This document shows positions 9,370 to 17,049 of a DNA stretch of 64,000 bases, piece after piece. Every line of letters begins with the position of its first letter. Position 1 is the first letter of the stretch. Below the pieces are notes generated by a model, which was given only the letters and a program-made list of their open reading frames with translations, was not told the DNA's origin and searched no databases. The translations under genes were made by a program, and so were the position numbers. This DNA comes from SOJA01 sp964598485 (lineage in GTDB: Archaea > Thermoproteota > Bathyarchaeia > Bathyarchaeales > Bathycorpusculaceae), in contig CAZRCD010000002.1 in assembly GCA_964598485.1 (NCBI GenBank), forward strand, positions 1 through 64,000, written 5' to 3'.

Positions 9370-9507
9370 TTACCACTCCAAATCTTTCTTGGCTATTTTG
9401 CTCCAGCAAGATCTACAGATTGGTCGCTTCTTTCCTTTATGAAAGATGTAAACTTCAATGTTTGTGTTCTTGCATTCTCTATTCCACGGATTTCTACAAT
9501 GCTCCAT
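9370..9507 (-). CDS. 45-aa zinc-ribbon-like protein
   Basis: A short ORF from ATG (9505-9507) to TAA (9370-9372). The product carries four cysteines as C4-x7-C12 and C31-x2-C34, plus the C-terminal IAKKDLEW. The spacing suggests one zinc site. Function unknown. It is immediately upstream of the 79-aa gene, separated by 3 nt, which supports translation of both from one mRNA. Confidence 0.6.
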   Translation of the reverse strand: MEHCRNPWNRECKNTNIEVYIFHKGKKRPICRSCWSKIAKKDLEW

Positions 9508-9693
9508 TAACGTGCACATCCACTAGGTAAACCACTGACAAAATGCTCTACGTTTTTTGCTTTTAAGCCTCTCTGTGAAACGACTTTTTTTGACTGTGGA
9601 GAGATGAGTTGAAGTGAATTTCTATCTTGTTGTAGAAAGGCTGAATGCAATACGATGTCTTCGTTCATGGAGTCTTTTCTTGAGTATGTTTAT

Positions 9694-10239
9694 CTAGATG
9701 TGGATTATTTCTGGCGTTATCTTTTCCTTAGTTATTCTGAGCAAAGCTATTGATGGTTTGGTTATGAAAGGTGGCAACGGATTTGTTGGGCTTCCAGGAT
9801 TTACAAACAATGTTTTTCCTTCCCATTTTATTCTTGGATTATGTGTATGTCCGTAAACAAGCACGTTGAAGCCGTTTTGTTTGGCGATTTCTCTCATCCT
9901 TCCCATTCCAAATAATGCTCTAGGGTCATGTATGACTCCTATCTTCCAATCAAAAACCTTAACAGAATTTATTTTCGGCAATTTCCCGCGGATTTTCAGT
10001 CCGTCCATGTTTCCATAAACAGCCAAAACGGGTGCAAGCTGTTCCAAGTCGTCAATAACAGAAAGGTCTACTAGGTCGCCTGCGTGAATTATAAAGTCTA
10101 CTTTATCGAAGATCTCAAAAACTTTTCGTGGAATCTCTCTAGCCCTAACAGGTATATGCGTGTCCACTATCAAGCCAACAGTCTTAGTTACTCCAGACTC
10201 GCGGAGCCGAAGAAGGACTTGAGATTCTTGGCTAACCAT
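9694..10239 (-). CDS. Metallophosphoesterase, YfcE/MJ0936 family
   Basis: Small dimetal phosphoesterase, probably a phosphodiesterase of unknown physiological substrate. Metal-binding motifs appear in order: DTHIP (normally SDxH; here VDTH), HAGD, GNMD, and GHTHNP near residues 130-136. At 181 aa it is family length. The N-terminus before about residue 18 (KTVGLIVDTH) is unlike relatives, and a later start is possible. Confidence 0.88.
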   Translation of the reverse strand: MVSQESQVLLRLRESGVTKTVGLIVDTHIPVRAREIPRKVFEIFDKVDFIIHAGDLVDLSVIDDLEQLAPVLAVYGNMDGLKIRGKLPKINSVKVFDWKIGVIHDPRALFGMGRMREIAKQNGFNVLVYGHTHNPRIKWEGKTLFVNPGSPTNPLPPFITKPSIALLRITKEKITPEIIHI

Positions 10240-10534
10240 TTAAATGGTCCTCTTCAAAATTTTAACAGTTTTTTATGATATAAATAGTCTTGAACAGCAA
10301 ATAAAGATTTTAGATAAACTTGTTTGCTCTTGATAAGAAATTGTCCGCTACAAATAGGGTTCTGGTTTGCATTTTTTCCGCGCAAAGTTTGGAATGCCCA
10401 CCCCTATAGATTAGCGTGCACGCTCAAGAAACAATGTAATCGTGAAGATGACTGGAATGAAAAATCCACTGTAGGGTTGAGTCTTTCGTTCATAGAAATA
10501 TGATTTGATTGCGTATCTCTTCGGGGGATTTTGT
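10240..10534. other. Intergenic stretch without recognised gene
   Basis: About 295 nt between the phosphoesterase and the toxin gene. I see no tRNA, no coding-like frame and no clear repeat. It contains an AT-rich element (GATATAAAT near 10277-10285) that may be the promoter of the phosphoesterase. Confidence 0.4.
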
Positions 10535-10822
10535 TTAAGCGATAGCTTTCAGTCGTCTTATGCATTCTCCTATGCTTAGCTTTTGCTGGTGAACGTAGAT
10601 TATGCCTAGATGTTGTTTGCGGACGGCTATTCTTAGAAAGTCTACATCGTGAGTGAATATTATCGCTTGTTTTCTGGTAGCGACCTTGATTTGTTCCTCG
10701 TCGGTTAAGCCTAGTTTGTCTATGTCTGTGGCGGAAAACGCTTCTATACCACGTCTTTTCAATCCTTCGACGATGGCGACGTTAACACTTTCGTCTGCGT
10801 AAATTTTGATTCGTTCTGATAT
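10535..10822 (-). CDS. DUF5615 PIN-like toxin, non-canonical start
   Basis: Likely RNase toxin of a toxin-antitoxin pair. The domain reads IYADES at its start (first acidic residue of the PIN-like site), with THDVDF in the middle. The first canonical start is TTG at 10762, which would delete the IYADESVNVAIVEG strand. The frame stays open upstream through the antitoxin stop with no ATG, GTG or TTG; ATA at 10822 or 10825 sits right on that stop (10822-10824). I infer coupled initiation at a rare codon, or that only the 75-aa form is made. Its partner is the DUF433 gene just upstream. Confidence 0.7.
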   Translation of the reverse strand: MSERIKIYADESVNVAIVEGLKRRGIEAFSATDIDKLGLTDEEQIKVATRKQAIIFTHDVDFLRIAVRKQHLGIIYVHQQKLSIGECIRRLKAIA

Positions 10823-11112
10823 TATTGACCCGCCCTCAAGATCTTGGAAAGCTTTTGAACGAATTGTTTGTCGCTCTTTATCTTTTCGTCCAGTTCCTTT
10901 CTGTTCTCATAGTAATAAGACAAGGCGTCGTGGACCTGCTCTAGTTTGAGATGGGGGTGAGCGCTGATTATTTCGTCAGGCGTACGGTTGAGGTATTCGT
11001 ATTCAACTGCTATATCCACAACCCTTGTTCTGGTTCCCTTTATCACAGGAGAACCGCCGCATATGCTCTTGTTTACTTCAATATAGGGATGAGTCACTTT
11101 AGCCTTTTGCAT
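10822..11112 (-). CDS. DUF433 antitoxin
   Basis: 96-aa protein of the DUF433 family, the usual partner of DUF5615/VapC-like toxins. The family signature region ICGGSPVIKGTRTRV is at about residues 17-31, followed by a helical DNA-binding-like part (TPDEIISAHPHL). It overlaps the toxin frame at its stop codon, the classic layout for this pair. Confidence 0.85.
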   Translation of the reverse strand: MQKAKVTHPYIEVNKSICGGSPVIKGTRTRVVDIAVEYEYLNRTPDEIISAHPHLKLEQVHDALSYYYENRKELDEKIKSDKQFVQKLSKILRAGQ

Positions 11113-11222
11113 TGTTCAAGCCTTCTTCTATCCTCTTCCTTGAAGTTTATTTGTTTTACGATTCTTAACTTTTCCTCTTCTGTTCCAGCAAATGAAACCA
11201 GCTGAAGCATGTGCGAGTGCAT
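11094..11222 (-). CDS. Possible 42-aa small protein
   Basis: A short frame from ATG (11220-11222) to TGA (11094-11096), overlapping the DUF433 start by 19 nt. The product is helical and charged (EEEKLRIVKQINFKEEDRR). No family recognised; it could be a leader peptide of the toxin operon or chance. Confidence 0.25.
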   Translation of the reverse strand: MHSHMLQLVSFAGTEEEKLRIVKQINFKEEDRRRLEQCKRLK

Positions 11223-11260
11223 CATCGTGCACAGCCCATACGCGTGCTTTCACCAATACT

Positions 11261-11833
11261 CTAGGAAACAAACTGGTTTCCTTCAATAAAAAACCTCAAT
11301 TCCCGCGGCAAATCCACCTTCACACCAATTCTATGAGAGGAACACATCTTAAAACCTTCCTCTCCTCCTTCAACCACCACTAATTGACTATCTCTTTCCG
11401 TGACATCAACTCCATTCAACTCCTTCGTTACAGCCAAAGCTTTCGTCAACTTCCCCGGCCCATTAGTCAAATCCCGTAATCTCTTCACATTCCTGTTATT
11501 CTGCATAGTTTCTATCCCTTCTATTGGTTCTATAGCCCTTATTAAAACAGCCCCAACGCCACCCTCCACGTGAGCAACTATGTTCAGCAGCCAGTTTGCA
11601 TGAACCATATAAATGAAGGCTTTTCCAACACTCATGAACATCAACTCATTAAACCTTTTCCTTCCCCTATATGCCCTGGAAGCCGGATCGTTTCCCCCAT
11701 AATAAGCCTCGGTTTCAACAATTTTTCCAGACAAAACCTCAGAATCCAGTTTCCTCAGCAAGGTTTTCCCAAGCAAATCCTTCGCAACCGAGGCTGGGTT
11801 TCTTTCGTAGAAATCTTTTGAAAGCGTTTTCAT
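11261..11833 (-). CDS. mpg: 3-methyladenine DNA glycosylase (AAG/MPG family)
   Basis: Removes alkylated purines from DNA as the first step of base excision repair. The protein matches the AAG fold family over its full length (190 aa): VETEAYYGGNDPASRAYRG carries the catalytic Glu region and FMSVGKAFIYMVHANW the intercalating region. The downstream toxin genes are unrelated. Confidence 0.92.
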   Translation of the reverse strand: MKTLSKDFYERNPASVAKDLLGKTLLRKLDSEVLSGKIVETEAYYGGNDPASRAYRGRKRFNELMFMSVGKAFIYMVHANWLLNIVAHVEGGVGAVLIRAIEPIEGIETMQNNRNVKRLRDLTNGPGKLTKALAVTKELNGVDVTERDSQLVVVEGGEEGFKMCSSHRIGVKVDLPRELRFFIEGNQFVS

Positions 11834-11948
11834 TTGTCTTGCACTCTCCTATAACTGACTTACAACAATGACAAGTAAAAGCTTTGAACTCGATAAGGCT
11901 GAGACTTTAAATCTTGAACAATGTGTTAAATAGTCTGGTGAGGTTTCC

Positions 11949-12299
11949 ATGTTGATTGAATCCTACGAATTTGGTGCCATAGTGATAAATGGTAAAAGAT
12001 ACACAAGCGACGTCATAGTCTTGCCAGAACGAGTTATTGACGGCTGGTGGAGAAAAGAAGGACATAAGGTGCATATTGAAGATTTAGAGGAAATCCTTAA
12101 ACAAGAACCAAAACCTGAAGTGCTCGTCCTCGGCACAGGCTACTATGGACTCGTAACGATTCCACCAGAAATCGAAAACACCTTAAAATCTCACGGAATA
12201 GAATTGGTTGCCCAACCAACAAGGGAAGCATGTCAGACATTTAACAAAATCTTGAAGTCTAACAAGCCAGTTGTAGGAGCTTTCCATCTTACATGCTAA
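11949..12299 (+). CDS. MTH938/NDUFAF3-domain protein (DUF498)
   Basis: 116-aa protein of the MTH938 family. The PEVLVLGTGYYG and QPTREACQTFN segments are typical. Bacterial and archaeal members are uncharacterised; the eukaryotic relative NDUFAF3 is a complex I assembly factor. It is monocistronic, between a divergent glycosylase and a convergent helical-repeat gene. Confidence 0.85.
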   Translation: MLIESYEFGAIVINGKRYTSDVIVLPERVIDGWWRKEGHKVHIEDLEEILKQEPKPEVLVLGTGYYGLVTIPPEIENTLKSHGIELVAQPTREACQTFNKILKSNKPVVGAFHLTC

Positions 12300-12337
12300 G
12301 GGAACAGATATCCCTATGGCTGCCAGCAGTGTTGCTG

Positions 12338-12814
12338 TCATTCCTTTTTGTAACCGGGGATTGTCTTAAGGTCGCTGTGAAGTAAGTCTCTATTTTCCTT
12401 TTCTTTGATTTGTTCTCCAGCTTTTTTCGCCAACTGAATGTACTCAGCTTCGCCCTTTTTTCCAGCAACAGCGTACGCTCTTGCAATTGCTTCATAAGCA
12501 TAAGCAAGATCAAAGCCTCCAATACTATTTTCTTTGCAGATCTCCAAATACCTCTTCGCGTGGTAGAGTGCTGATTTAGGCCTATTCAACACCGAATAGA
12601 CACGGGAAATCTGCCATTCACCCCTTCCAAGGTTAATAGGTCTACCTATCTCGCCCCAATGAAAACGAGAAGCATGAGCAGCATGAACCATCTTATTATC
12701 TTCTTCTTTAGTTCTATCCTTCTTGTCCAACAAGCTCCATACAAGATTAAACAAGTCAACCGCAAATTTCCTGTGACACTCCAGCTCCGTATATTCCTTC
12801 TCTTTAGCCGTCAC
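12338..12814 (-). CDS. TPR-like helical protein
   Basis: 158 aa, predicted all-helical. Pairs such as WQISRVYSVLNRPKSALYHA and AYEAIARAYAVAGKKGEAEY follow the tetratricopeptide spacing, so it probably binds another protein. No specific family recognised. A TATA-like TTTATA lies upstream near 12863-12868. Confidence 0.7.
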   Translation of the reverse strand: MTAKEKEYTELECHRKFAVDLFNLVWSLLDKKDRTKEEDNKMVHAAHASRFHWGEIGRPINLGRGEWQISRVYSVLNRPKSALYHAKRYLEICKENSIGGFDLAYAYEAIARAYAVAGKKGEAEYIQLAKKAGEQIKEKENRDLLHSDLKTIPGYKKE

Positions 12815-13123
12815 ATGCCACCAAACTCTTTACTGCTTCAGTTAGATGAAACCACGATAGATTTATACCTTTTTTCTAGGTAACCAAGGGCTACGTTCAG
12901 AAGTTTACTCCTTTATTCCGTGTTATGGAAGATGGCAGCGCGCGCTTAACCTGCTTGTCCCTGACGGCTGTGAAAGGATTCTGCAACCATTCAAAAAAGG
13001 TCTGCATTCAAACGACAGCAACAAGTTAGCCAGCGAAAAGTGACAAAAAAAGGACGGCTCAAGCAAGCGTGATGATAAATGTTAAATATCCATAGGGAGG
13101 AAATATGGTTATCGTGAATTACC
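12815..13123. other. Gene-poor 300-nt stretch
   Basis: No tRNA or convincing coding frame. Short frames exist (for example ATG at 12925) but lack family resemblance or a ribosome site. GTGATGA near 13068-13074 matches a C box of archaeal C/D sRNAs, but no D box was found at a suitable distance, so I do not call an RNA. Confidence 0.35.
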
Positions 13124-13246
13124 ATGGGAAAAGATAAGTTTGTAAAGTCTTGGAATATGAAAAGTCCGAATGCCAAACACACTTTAGTAGTCGAATTGTG
13201 GGAAAGACCTGACGGAACACGTTACAGAAAAACACACAAGAAATAG
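13124..13246 (+). CDS. 40-aa basic small protein
   Basis: ATG at 13124 to TAG at 13244-13246. The product is lysine/arginine-rich with a central hydrophobic TLVVELWERPDG strand and ends in RYRKTHKK, a composition expected of a nucleic-acid-binding mini-protein. GGGAGG lies at 13095-13100, which is far (23 nt) from this ATG, so initiation is unclear. Confidence 0.4.
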   Translation: MGKDKFVKSWNMKSPNAKHTLVVELWERPDGTRYRKTHKK

Positions 13247-13378
13247 CGGAGAAGAAACGGCTATCCTAACAACCCACTTTTTTGTTTGCGCCTTGTCGAG
13301 AAAAATGATTGGCACACACGAAACAAAATCTTAAGTGAACTAGACGTTTATAGTCTGAGCAACAGGTGATTTATCGAG

Positions 13379-14737
13379 ATGTGTGCGCAGTTGTTAAAAG
13401 AAATCGAAGAGGAAGTCACGAATCTTCTAAGCGATCTAGTCAAAATAAACACAACCAACCCGCCGGGAAACGAAACAGAAGCAGCAAGATACTTGGGTGA
13501 AACCCTAAACAAAGAAGGTTTCAACTGCGAATTTTTCGAGTCTTCGCCTGGAAGGGGCAGCGTAATCACACGCATTAAGGGAACTGGTGAAAAACCAAAT
13601 CTGCTGTTGCTTTCGCACTTGGACGTAGTTGCTGCGAACCCGAAAGAGTGGAGTGTAGATCCCTTCGGAGGCGTAGTCAAAGACGGTTTTGTTTGGGGGC
13701 GCGGAGCAATAGACATGAAGTCAATGACAGTCATGGAAGTCATGGTTATGAAACTTCTGAAAAGAAACAACGTACAGCCAAAAGGCGACATTGTATTGGC
13801 CGCAACAGCCGACGAAGAAAAAGGCGGAGAAGCAGGAGCCGGCTGGCTCGTACGCAATCATCCAGAAAAAATCCAAGCAAAATACGTAATAAACGAGGGC
13901 GGAGGACTGGCAATCCCAATCAACGGAAAAAATATCTTCACCATTCAGACAGCAGAAAAAGGGATTCTATGGCTTAGAATCAAAGCAAAGGGCAAACCCG
14001 GACACGGCTCAGTACCAGGCGCAGCAGACAACGCAATCTTGCGTATGAACAAAGTAGTGGAAAAGCTCGGAAACTACCGCGCAAAAATTTCACTCGTGCC
14101 AACAGTAAAGCAGTTCCTAGACGGAATCGCAAAAGAAAACAAACTTGTACAACAAGCCTTAGCGATTTTACTTCAAAACCCAGCAGCTGGAGACCAAATC
14201 TTGGACATGTTAGCCCAGAAAGACAAGGCCATGGCTGAAGAAGTGCGTGCAATGCTAAGAATGACTATTGCACCTACGATAATTCATGGTGGTGTAAAAG
14301 AAAACATAATTCCCTCAGAATGCGAAGCCGTTTTCGACTGCAGAATCTTGCCCGGACAAAACCCAGCAGACGCCATAAACGAAATAAAAAACTTGCTAAA
14401 AGAAGCTGACCCTGAAAAACTAGAGTTCGAAATCATCCAAGCCAGCAAACCGTCTGAATCGCCAATGGATACACCGCTTTACGACCAGATTGTAGATGTC
14501 CTAAAGGAATTTCAACCAAACGATTCTACGGCGCCAATACTGCTTACTGGCGGAACAGACTCCAGATTCTTCAGAAAAATAGGCAGCATATGCTACGGCT
14601 TCCAACCAATACGCGCAGACATGCCCTACGGAGAAATCCTAGAAACAATCCACGGCATAGACGAACGCATATCCACAGAAAATCTAGTGTTCGGAACAAG
14701 TGTTCTCTACAATATTGTTGAAAGATTCATGACTTAA
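13379..14737 (+). CDS. M20 family metallopeptidase (ArgE/DapE/CPG2-like)
   Basis: Zinc-dependent hydrolase of amide bonds in small peptides or N-acyl amino acids. Metal and catalytic residues are visible: LSHLD (H80, D82), GRGAIDMK (D112), ATADEEKGG (E146/E147), and a dimerisation insert in the middle. Length (452 aa) is normal. The exact substrate cannot be deduced; it has no lysine or arginine biosynthesis neighbours, so it is more likely a peptidase than DapE proper. Confidence 0.9.
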   Translation: MCAQLLKEIEEEVTNLLSDLVKINTTNPPGNETEAARYLGETLNKEGFNCEFFESSPGRGSVITRIKGTGEKPNLLLLSHLDVVAANPKEWSVDPFGGVVKDGFVWGRGAIDMKSMTVMEVMVMKLLKRNNVQPKGDIVLAATADEEKGGEAGAGWLVRNHPEKIQAKYVINEGGGLAIPINGKNIFTIQTAEKGILWLRIKAKGKPGHGSVPGAADNAILRMNKVVEKLGNYRAKISLVPTVKQFLDGIAKENKLVQQALAILLQNPAAGDQILDMLAQKDKAMAEEVRAMLRMTIAPTIIHGGVKENIIPSECEAVFDCRILPGQNPADAINEIKNLLKEADPEKLEFEIIQASKPSESPMDTPLYDQIVDVLKEFQPNDSTAPILLTGGTDSRFFRKIGSICYGFQPIRADMPYGEILETIHGIDERISTENLVFGTSVLYNIVERFMT

Positions 14738-14844
14738 CATAGAAAAAGGTGGAGACATGCAAAATCTTCTTTTTTCCTTAAGTTACATTCTTTTATCCGT
14801 ATGTCTCTGTTTCATTACTTTAATTTCCTCAATAAAAGGTGAAG

Positions 14845-14852
14845 TTATAAAT
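14845..14852 (+). promoter_or_regulatory. TATA box of rpl14e-cbf5 operon
   Basis: TTATAAAT at 14845-14852 preceded by a purine-rich BRE-like stretch (AAAGGTGAAG). The predicted transcription start about 26 nt downstream would give a leader of roughly 10 nt before the GTG at 14888, normal for archaea. Confidence 0.6.
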
Positions 14853-14887
14853 ACATGTTTGAACGGTTTCTCTAATGGGGTTTTGAT

Positions 14888-15172
14888 GTGCCAGCGATAG
14901 AGGTTGGAAGAATCTGCATAAAACTGGTTGGTCGAGAAGCTGGAAGAAAATGTATAATAGTTGACGTAATGGACAAGAACTTCGTCTTAATAACAGGTCC
15001 GAAAAATGTGACTAGTGTGAAAAGGCGAAGGGTGAACGCCAACCATGTGGAGCCGCTTGAAGACAAAATTAAGATCAAACGTGGAGCAGCGGACGAAGAA
15101 GTGATAGAAGCGCTTAAGGCTTCGGATAAACTGGAAGAAATGAAGCAGATGGTTAAGCCAGCTTTGGCTTAG
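14888..15172 (+). CDS. rpl14e: Ribosomal protein L14e
   Basis: Archaeal/eukaryotic large-subunit ribosomal protein absent from bacteria. 94 aa, beginning with GTG; the SH3-like domain has the typical GREAGRKCIIVDVMDKNFV segment and the VKRRRVNANHVEPL segment. It precedes cbf5, an arrangement common in archaea. Confidence 0.95.
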   Translation: MPAIEVGRICIKLVGREAGRKCIIVDVMDKNFVLITGPKNVTSVKRRRVNANHVEPLEDKIKIKRGAADEEVIEALKASDKLEEMKQMVKPALA

Positions 15173-15225
15173 TAAACTCTTATACGTCTAAGCTTTTTTC
15201 TACATGTAGGAGTGAAGAGTTTAAC

Positions 15226-16247
15226 ATGCCTAGAACAGTTCCCCCATGGGAAACAAAACGTAAACTATTGGTTAAGACTGAAGACAAAACAAATCCACGT
15301 TACGGCTGTAAACCAGAAGAAAGGTCTGTTGAAGAATACATGAAATACGGTGTCATCAACTTGGACAAACCAGCAGGCCCGACAAGCCACGAAGTAGCCG
15401 CATGGGTTAAACGAATCCTGAATCTTCAGCATGTCGGTCACGGCGGGACTCTAGAGGCATAAGCCAGAGAAATCCCCACGTGACAGGTGTCCTACCAATA
15501 GCACTAGAGGAATCTAGGAAAATCGTTCAAGCCTTACTTTTGAGCGGTAAGGAATACGTCTGCGTGATGAAGCTTCACAGAGAAGCAGAAGAAAAGCAAG
15601 TAAGAAACGTCCTAAAAGAGTTTGAAGACACAATTTATCAGAGGCCACCTTTACGAGCTGCGGTCAAACGTCAACTACGCACGAGAAGAATTTACTACAT
15701 AGATTTTCTTGAGATGGATGGGCGAAACGTGCTTTTCAAGGTTGGATGTGAAGCGGGAACATATATTCGCAAACTATGCTTTGACATTGGTGAGGTTTTG
15801 GGCTGTGCGGCTCACATGCAAGAACTGCGGAGGACGAGGGCTGGACCTTTTGTTGAGAATGGAGACATGGTGACATTGCATGATGTAGCCTACTGGTTTA
15901 TGGAGTGGCAAGAGCAGAAAGATGAACGAATTTTGAGAAAGTTCATTCAACCCATGGAAAAGGCTTTGGTTTTAGTTCCGAAAATTTACGTCAGAGACTC
16001 CGCTGTGGATGCCGTCTGTCATGGGGCAACCCTAACAGCCCCCGGAGTTTTATCCCTTGAAACAAAAATAAATAAAGGCTTAACGGTTGCGGTTCTCACG
16101 TTAAAAGGCGAAGTTGTGGCTCTGGCTAAGGCTGCAGTTTCGACAGAAGACATTTTGAATATGGAACATGGAGTTGTTGCTGAAACTAAAAGGGTTTTGA
16201 TGCTTAGGGGCACATACCCCAAATGCTGGAAAAGCGGCGAAGCATAA
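15226..16247 (+). CDS. cbf5: tRNA/rRNA pseudouridine synthase Cbf5, interrupted by a 17-nt intron
   Basis: Catalytic subunit of the H/ACA guide-RNA pseudouridylation complex. Read directly, the gene stops at TAA 15460-15462 after HGGTLEA, and resumes in another frame at VTGVLPIAL (GTG 15480). Removing 15455-15471 (17 nt) joins 15226-15454 to 15472-16247 and gives one frame of 334 aa reading GHGGTLDPHVTGVLPIAL, the catalytic motif with its aspartate. The RNA folds into a bulge-helix-bulge exactly at these borders (see intron entry). The PUA domain fills about the last 80 residues. The gene follows rpl14e and ends 1 nt before a methyltransferase, so the three are one operon. Confidence 0.93.
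15455..15471 (+). other. Predicted 17-nt archaeal (BHB) intron in cbf5
   Basis: Fold: outer helix 45-48/73-76 (GGGA/UCCC), 3-nt bulge AAA (15470-15472), central 4-bp helix 49-52/66-69 (CUCU/AGAG), 3-nt bulge AGA (15453-15455), inner helix 56-58/63-65 (GGC/GCC), loop AUAA (last two digits of 154xx). Standard cleavage after the second bulge base cuts after G15454 and A15471. Ligation makes GAU (Asp). Frame, fold and protein motif agree independently. Confidence 0.9.
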
Positions 16248-16248
16248 A

Positions 16249-16866
16249 ATGCCCAAAAAAAGTGAAAGTCCAAATCACTATTTTACGGCTCATCCAAAAT
16301 CAAAAGAAAAGCTTGGAATAGTACGCACGTATCTTTGTGGAAGACCTTTCGAGTTTCTGACAGCTTCAGGAGTATTCTCCAAGAAGCGTGTTGATTTGGG
16401 TACAAGATTGTTAATCGAGTCGATGGTTCTTCCTGAAAAGGGCTATGTTCTTGACGTTGGATGCGGTTATGGGGCAGTTGGAATAGTAGCAGCCTCTTCT
16501 AATCCTAATTTGCGTGTAGTCATGGTTGATGTGAATGAACGGGCTGTCTGGCTTGCAAAACAAAACATCCAACGCAACAGCATAGACAATGCTGAAGTTA
16601 GACGCGGCTTTTTATACGAATCTGTAGAAGACTTGACCTTTAACTGTGTTCTTTCGAATCCTCCAGTGAGTGCTGGAATTAAAACCGTAAAAGCAATAAT
16701 TGTTGAAGCACCAAAACACATGGCAAACAAAGCACGCTTCCAAATGGTTGTAAAGTCAAAGATAGGTGGGAAAAGACTGAAGATGCTTTTGGAAGAAGCC
16801 TTCGGAAACACTGAGATTCTTGCGAGAAAAAGTGGATACCGCGTGTTTATTTCAGAAAAACAATAA
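16249..16866 (+). CDS. Class I methyltransferase, RsmC/RlmG-like
   Basis: SAM-dependent methyltransferase, 205 aa. Motif I is LDVGCGYGAVG (about residues 67-77) and motif IV is SNPPVSAG, the NPP signature of N-methyltransferases that act on guanine or adenine in RNA. Full-length match to the single-domain RsmC-like family suggests 16S rRNA m2G methylation. It follows cbf5 by 1 nt, so it is co-expressed with an RNA-modification enzyme, which fits. Confidence 0.88.
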   Translation: MPKKSESPNHYFTAHPKSKEKLGIVRTYLCGRPFEFLTASGVFSKKRVDLGTRLLIESMVLPEKGYVLDVGCGYGAVGIVAASSNPNLRVVMVDVNERAVWLAKQNIQRNSIDNAEVRRGFLYESVEDLTFNCVLSNPPVSAGIKTVKAIIVEAPKHMANKARFQMVVKSKIGGKRLKMLLEEAFGNTEILARKSGYRVFISEKQ

Positions 16867-16894
16867 AAACAGCTTCTAATAATTGAAGTTGTGT

Positions 16895-16997
16895 GCCGGG
16901 GTCTCCTAGTCAGGTAGGGAGCAGGCCTGGAGACTACGAGATGCCTTAAAGCCTGTGGCCTCTCGGGGCCGCGTGGGTTCGAATCCCACTCCCGGCG
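16895..16997 (+). tRNA. tRNA-Ser (GGA) with ~17-nt intron
   Basis: Class II tRNA: acceptor GCCGGGG/TCCCGGC, D stem TCCT/GGGA, long variable arm GGCC/GGCC, T arm GTGGG-TTCGAAT-CCCAC, discriminator G, CCA encoded at 16998-17000. The anticodon stem CAGGC (16922-16926) pairs with GCCTG (16951-16955), enclosing 24 nt instead of 7. Removing 17 nt gives CTGGAGA or CTGGAAA, both with anticodon GGA. At the canonical 37/38 site the intron would be 16933-16949, but the BHB pairing there is weak, so the borders may shift by a few bases. Confidence 0.85.
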
Positions 16998-17049
16998 CCA
17001 TGTTGACTTCATCTTTTCAAGATGAACTGCTAATCTGAGAGAGGAAAGC

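Noticed and set aside
13066..13110. C/D-box sRNA candidate (GTGATGA)
   Set aside because: No CUGA D box at a compatible distance.
15462..15480. Simple frameshift or pseudogene explanation for cbf5
   Set aside because: The exact BHB fold, a correct frame after removal and the restored Asp codon fit an intron far better.
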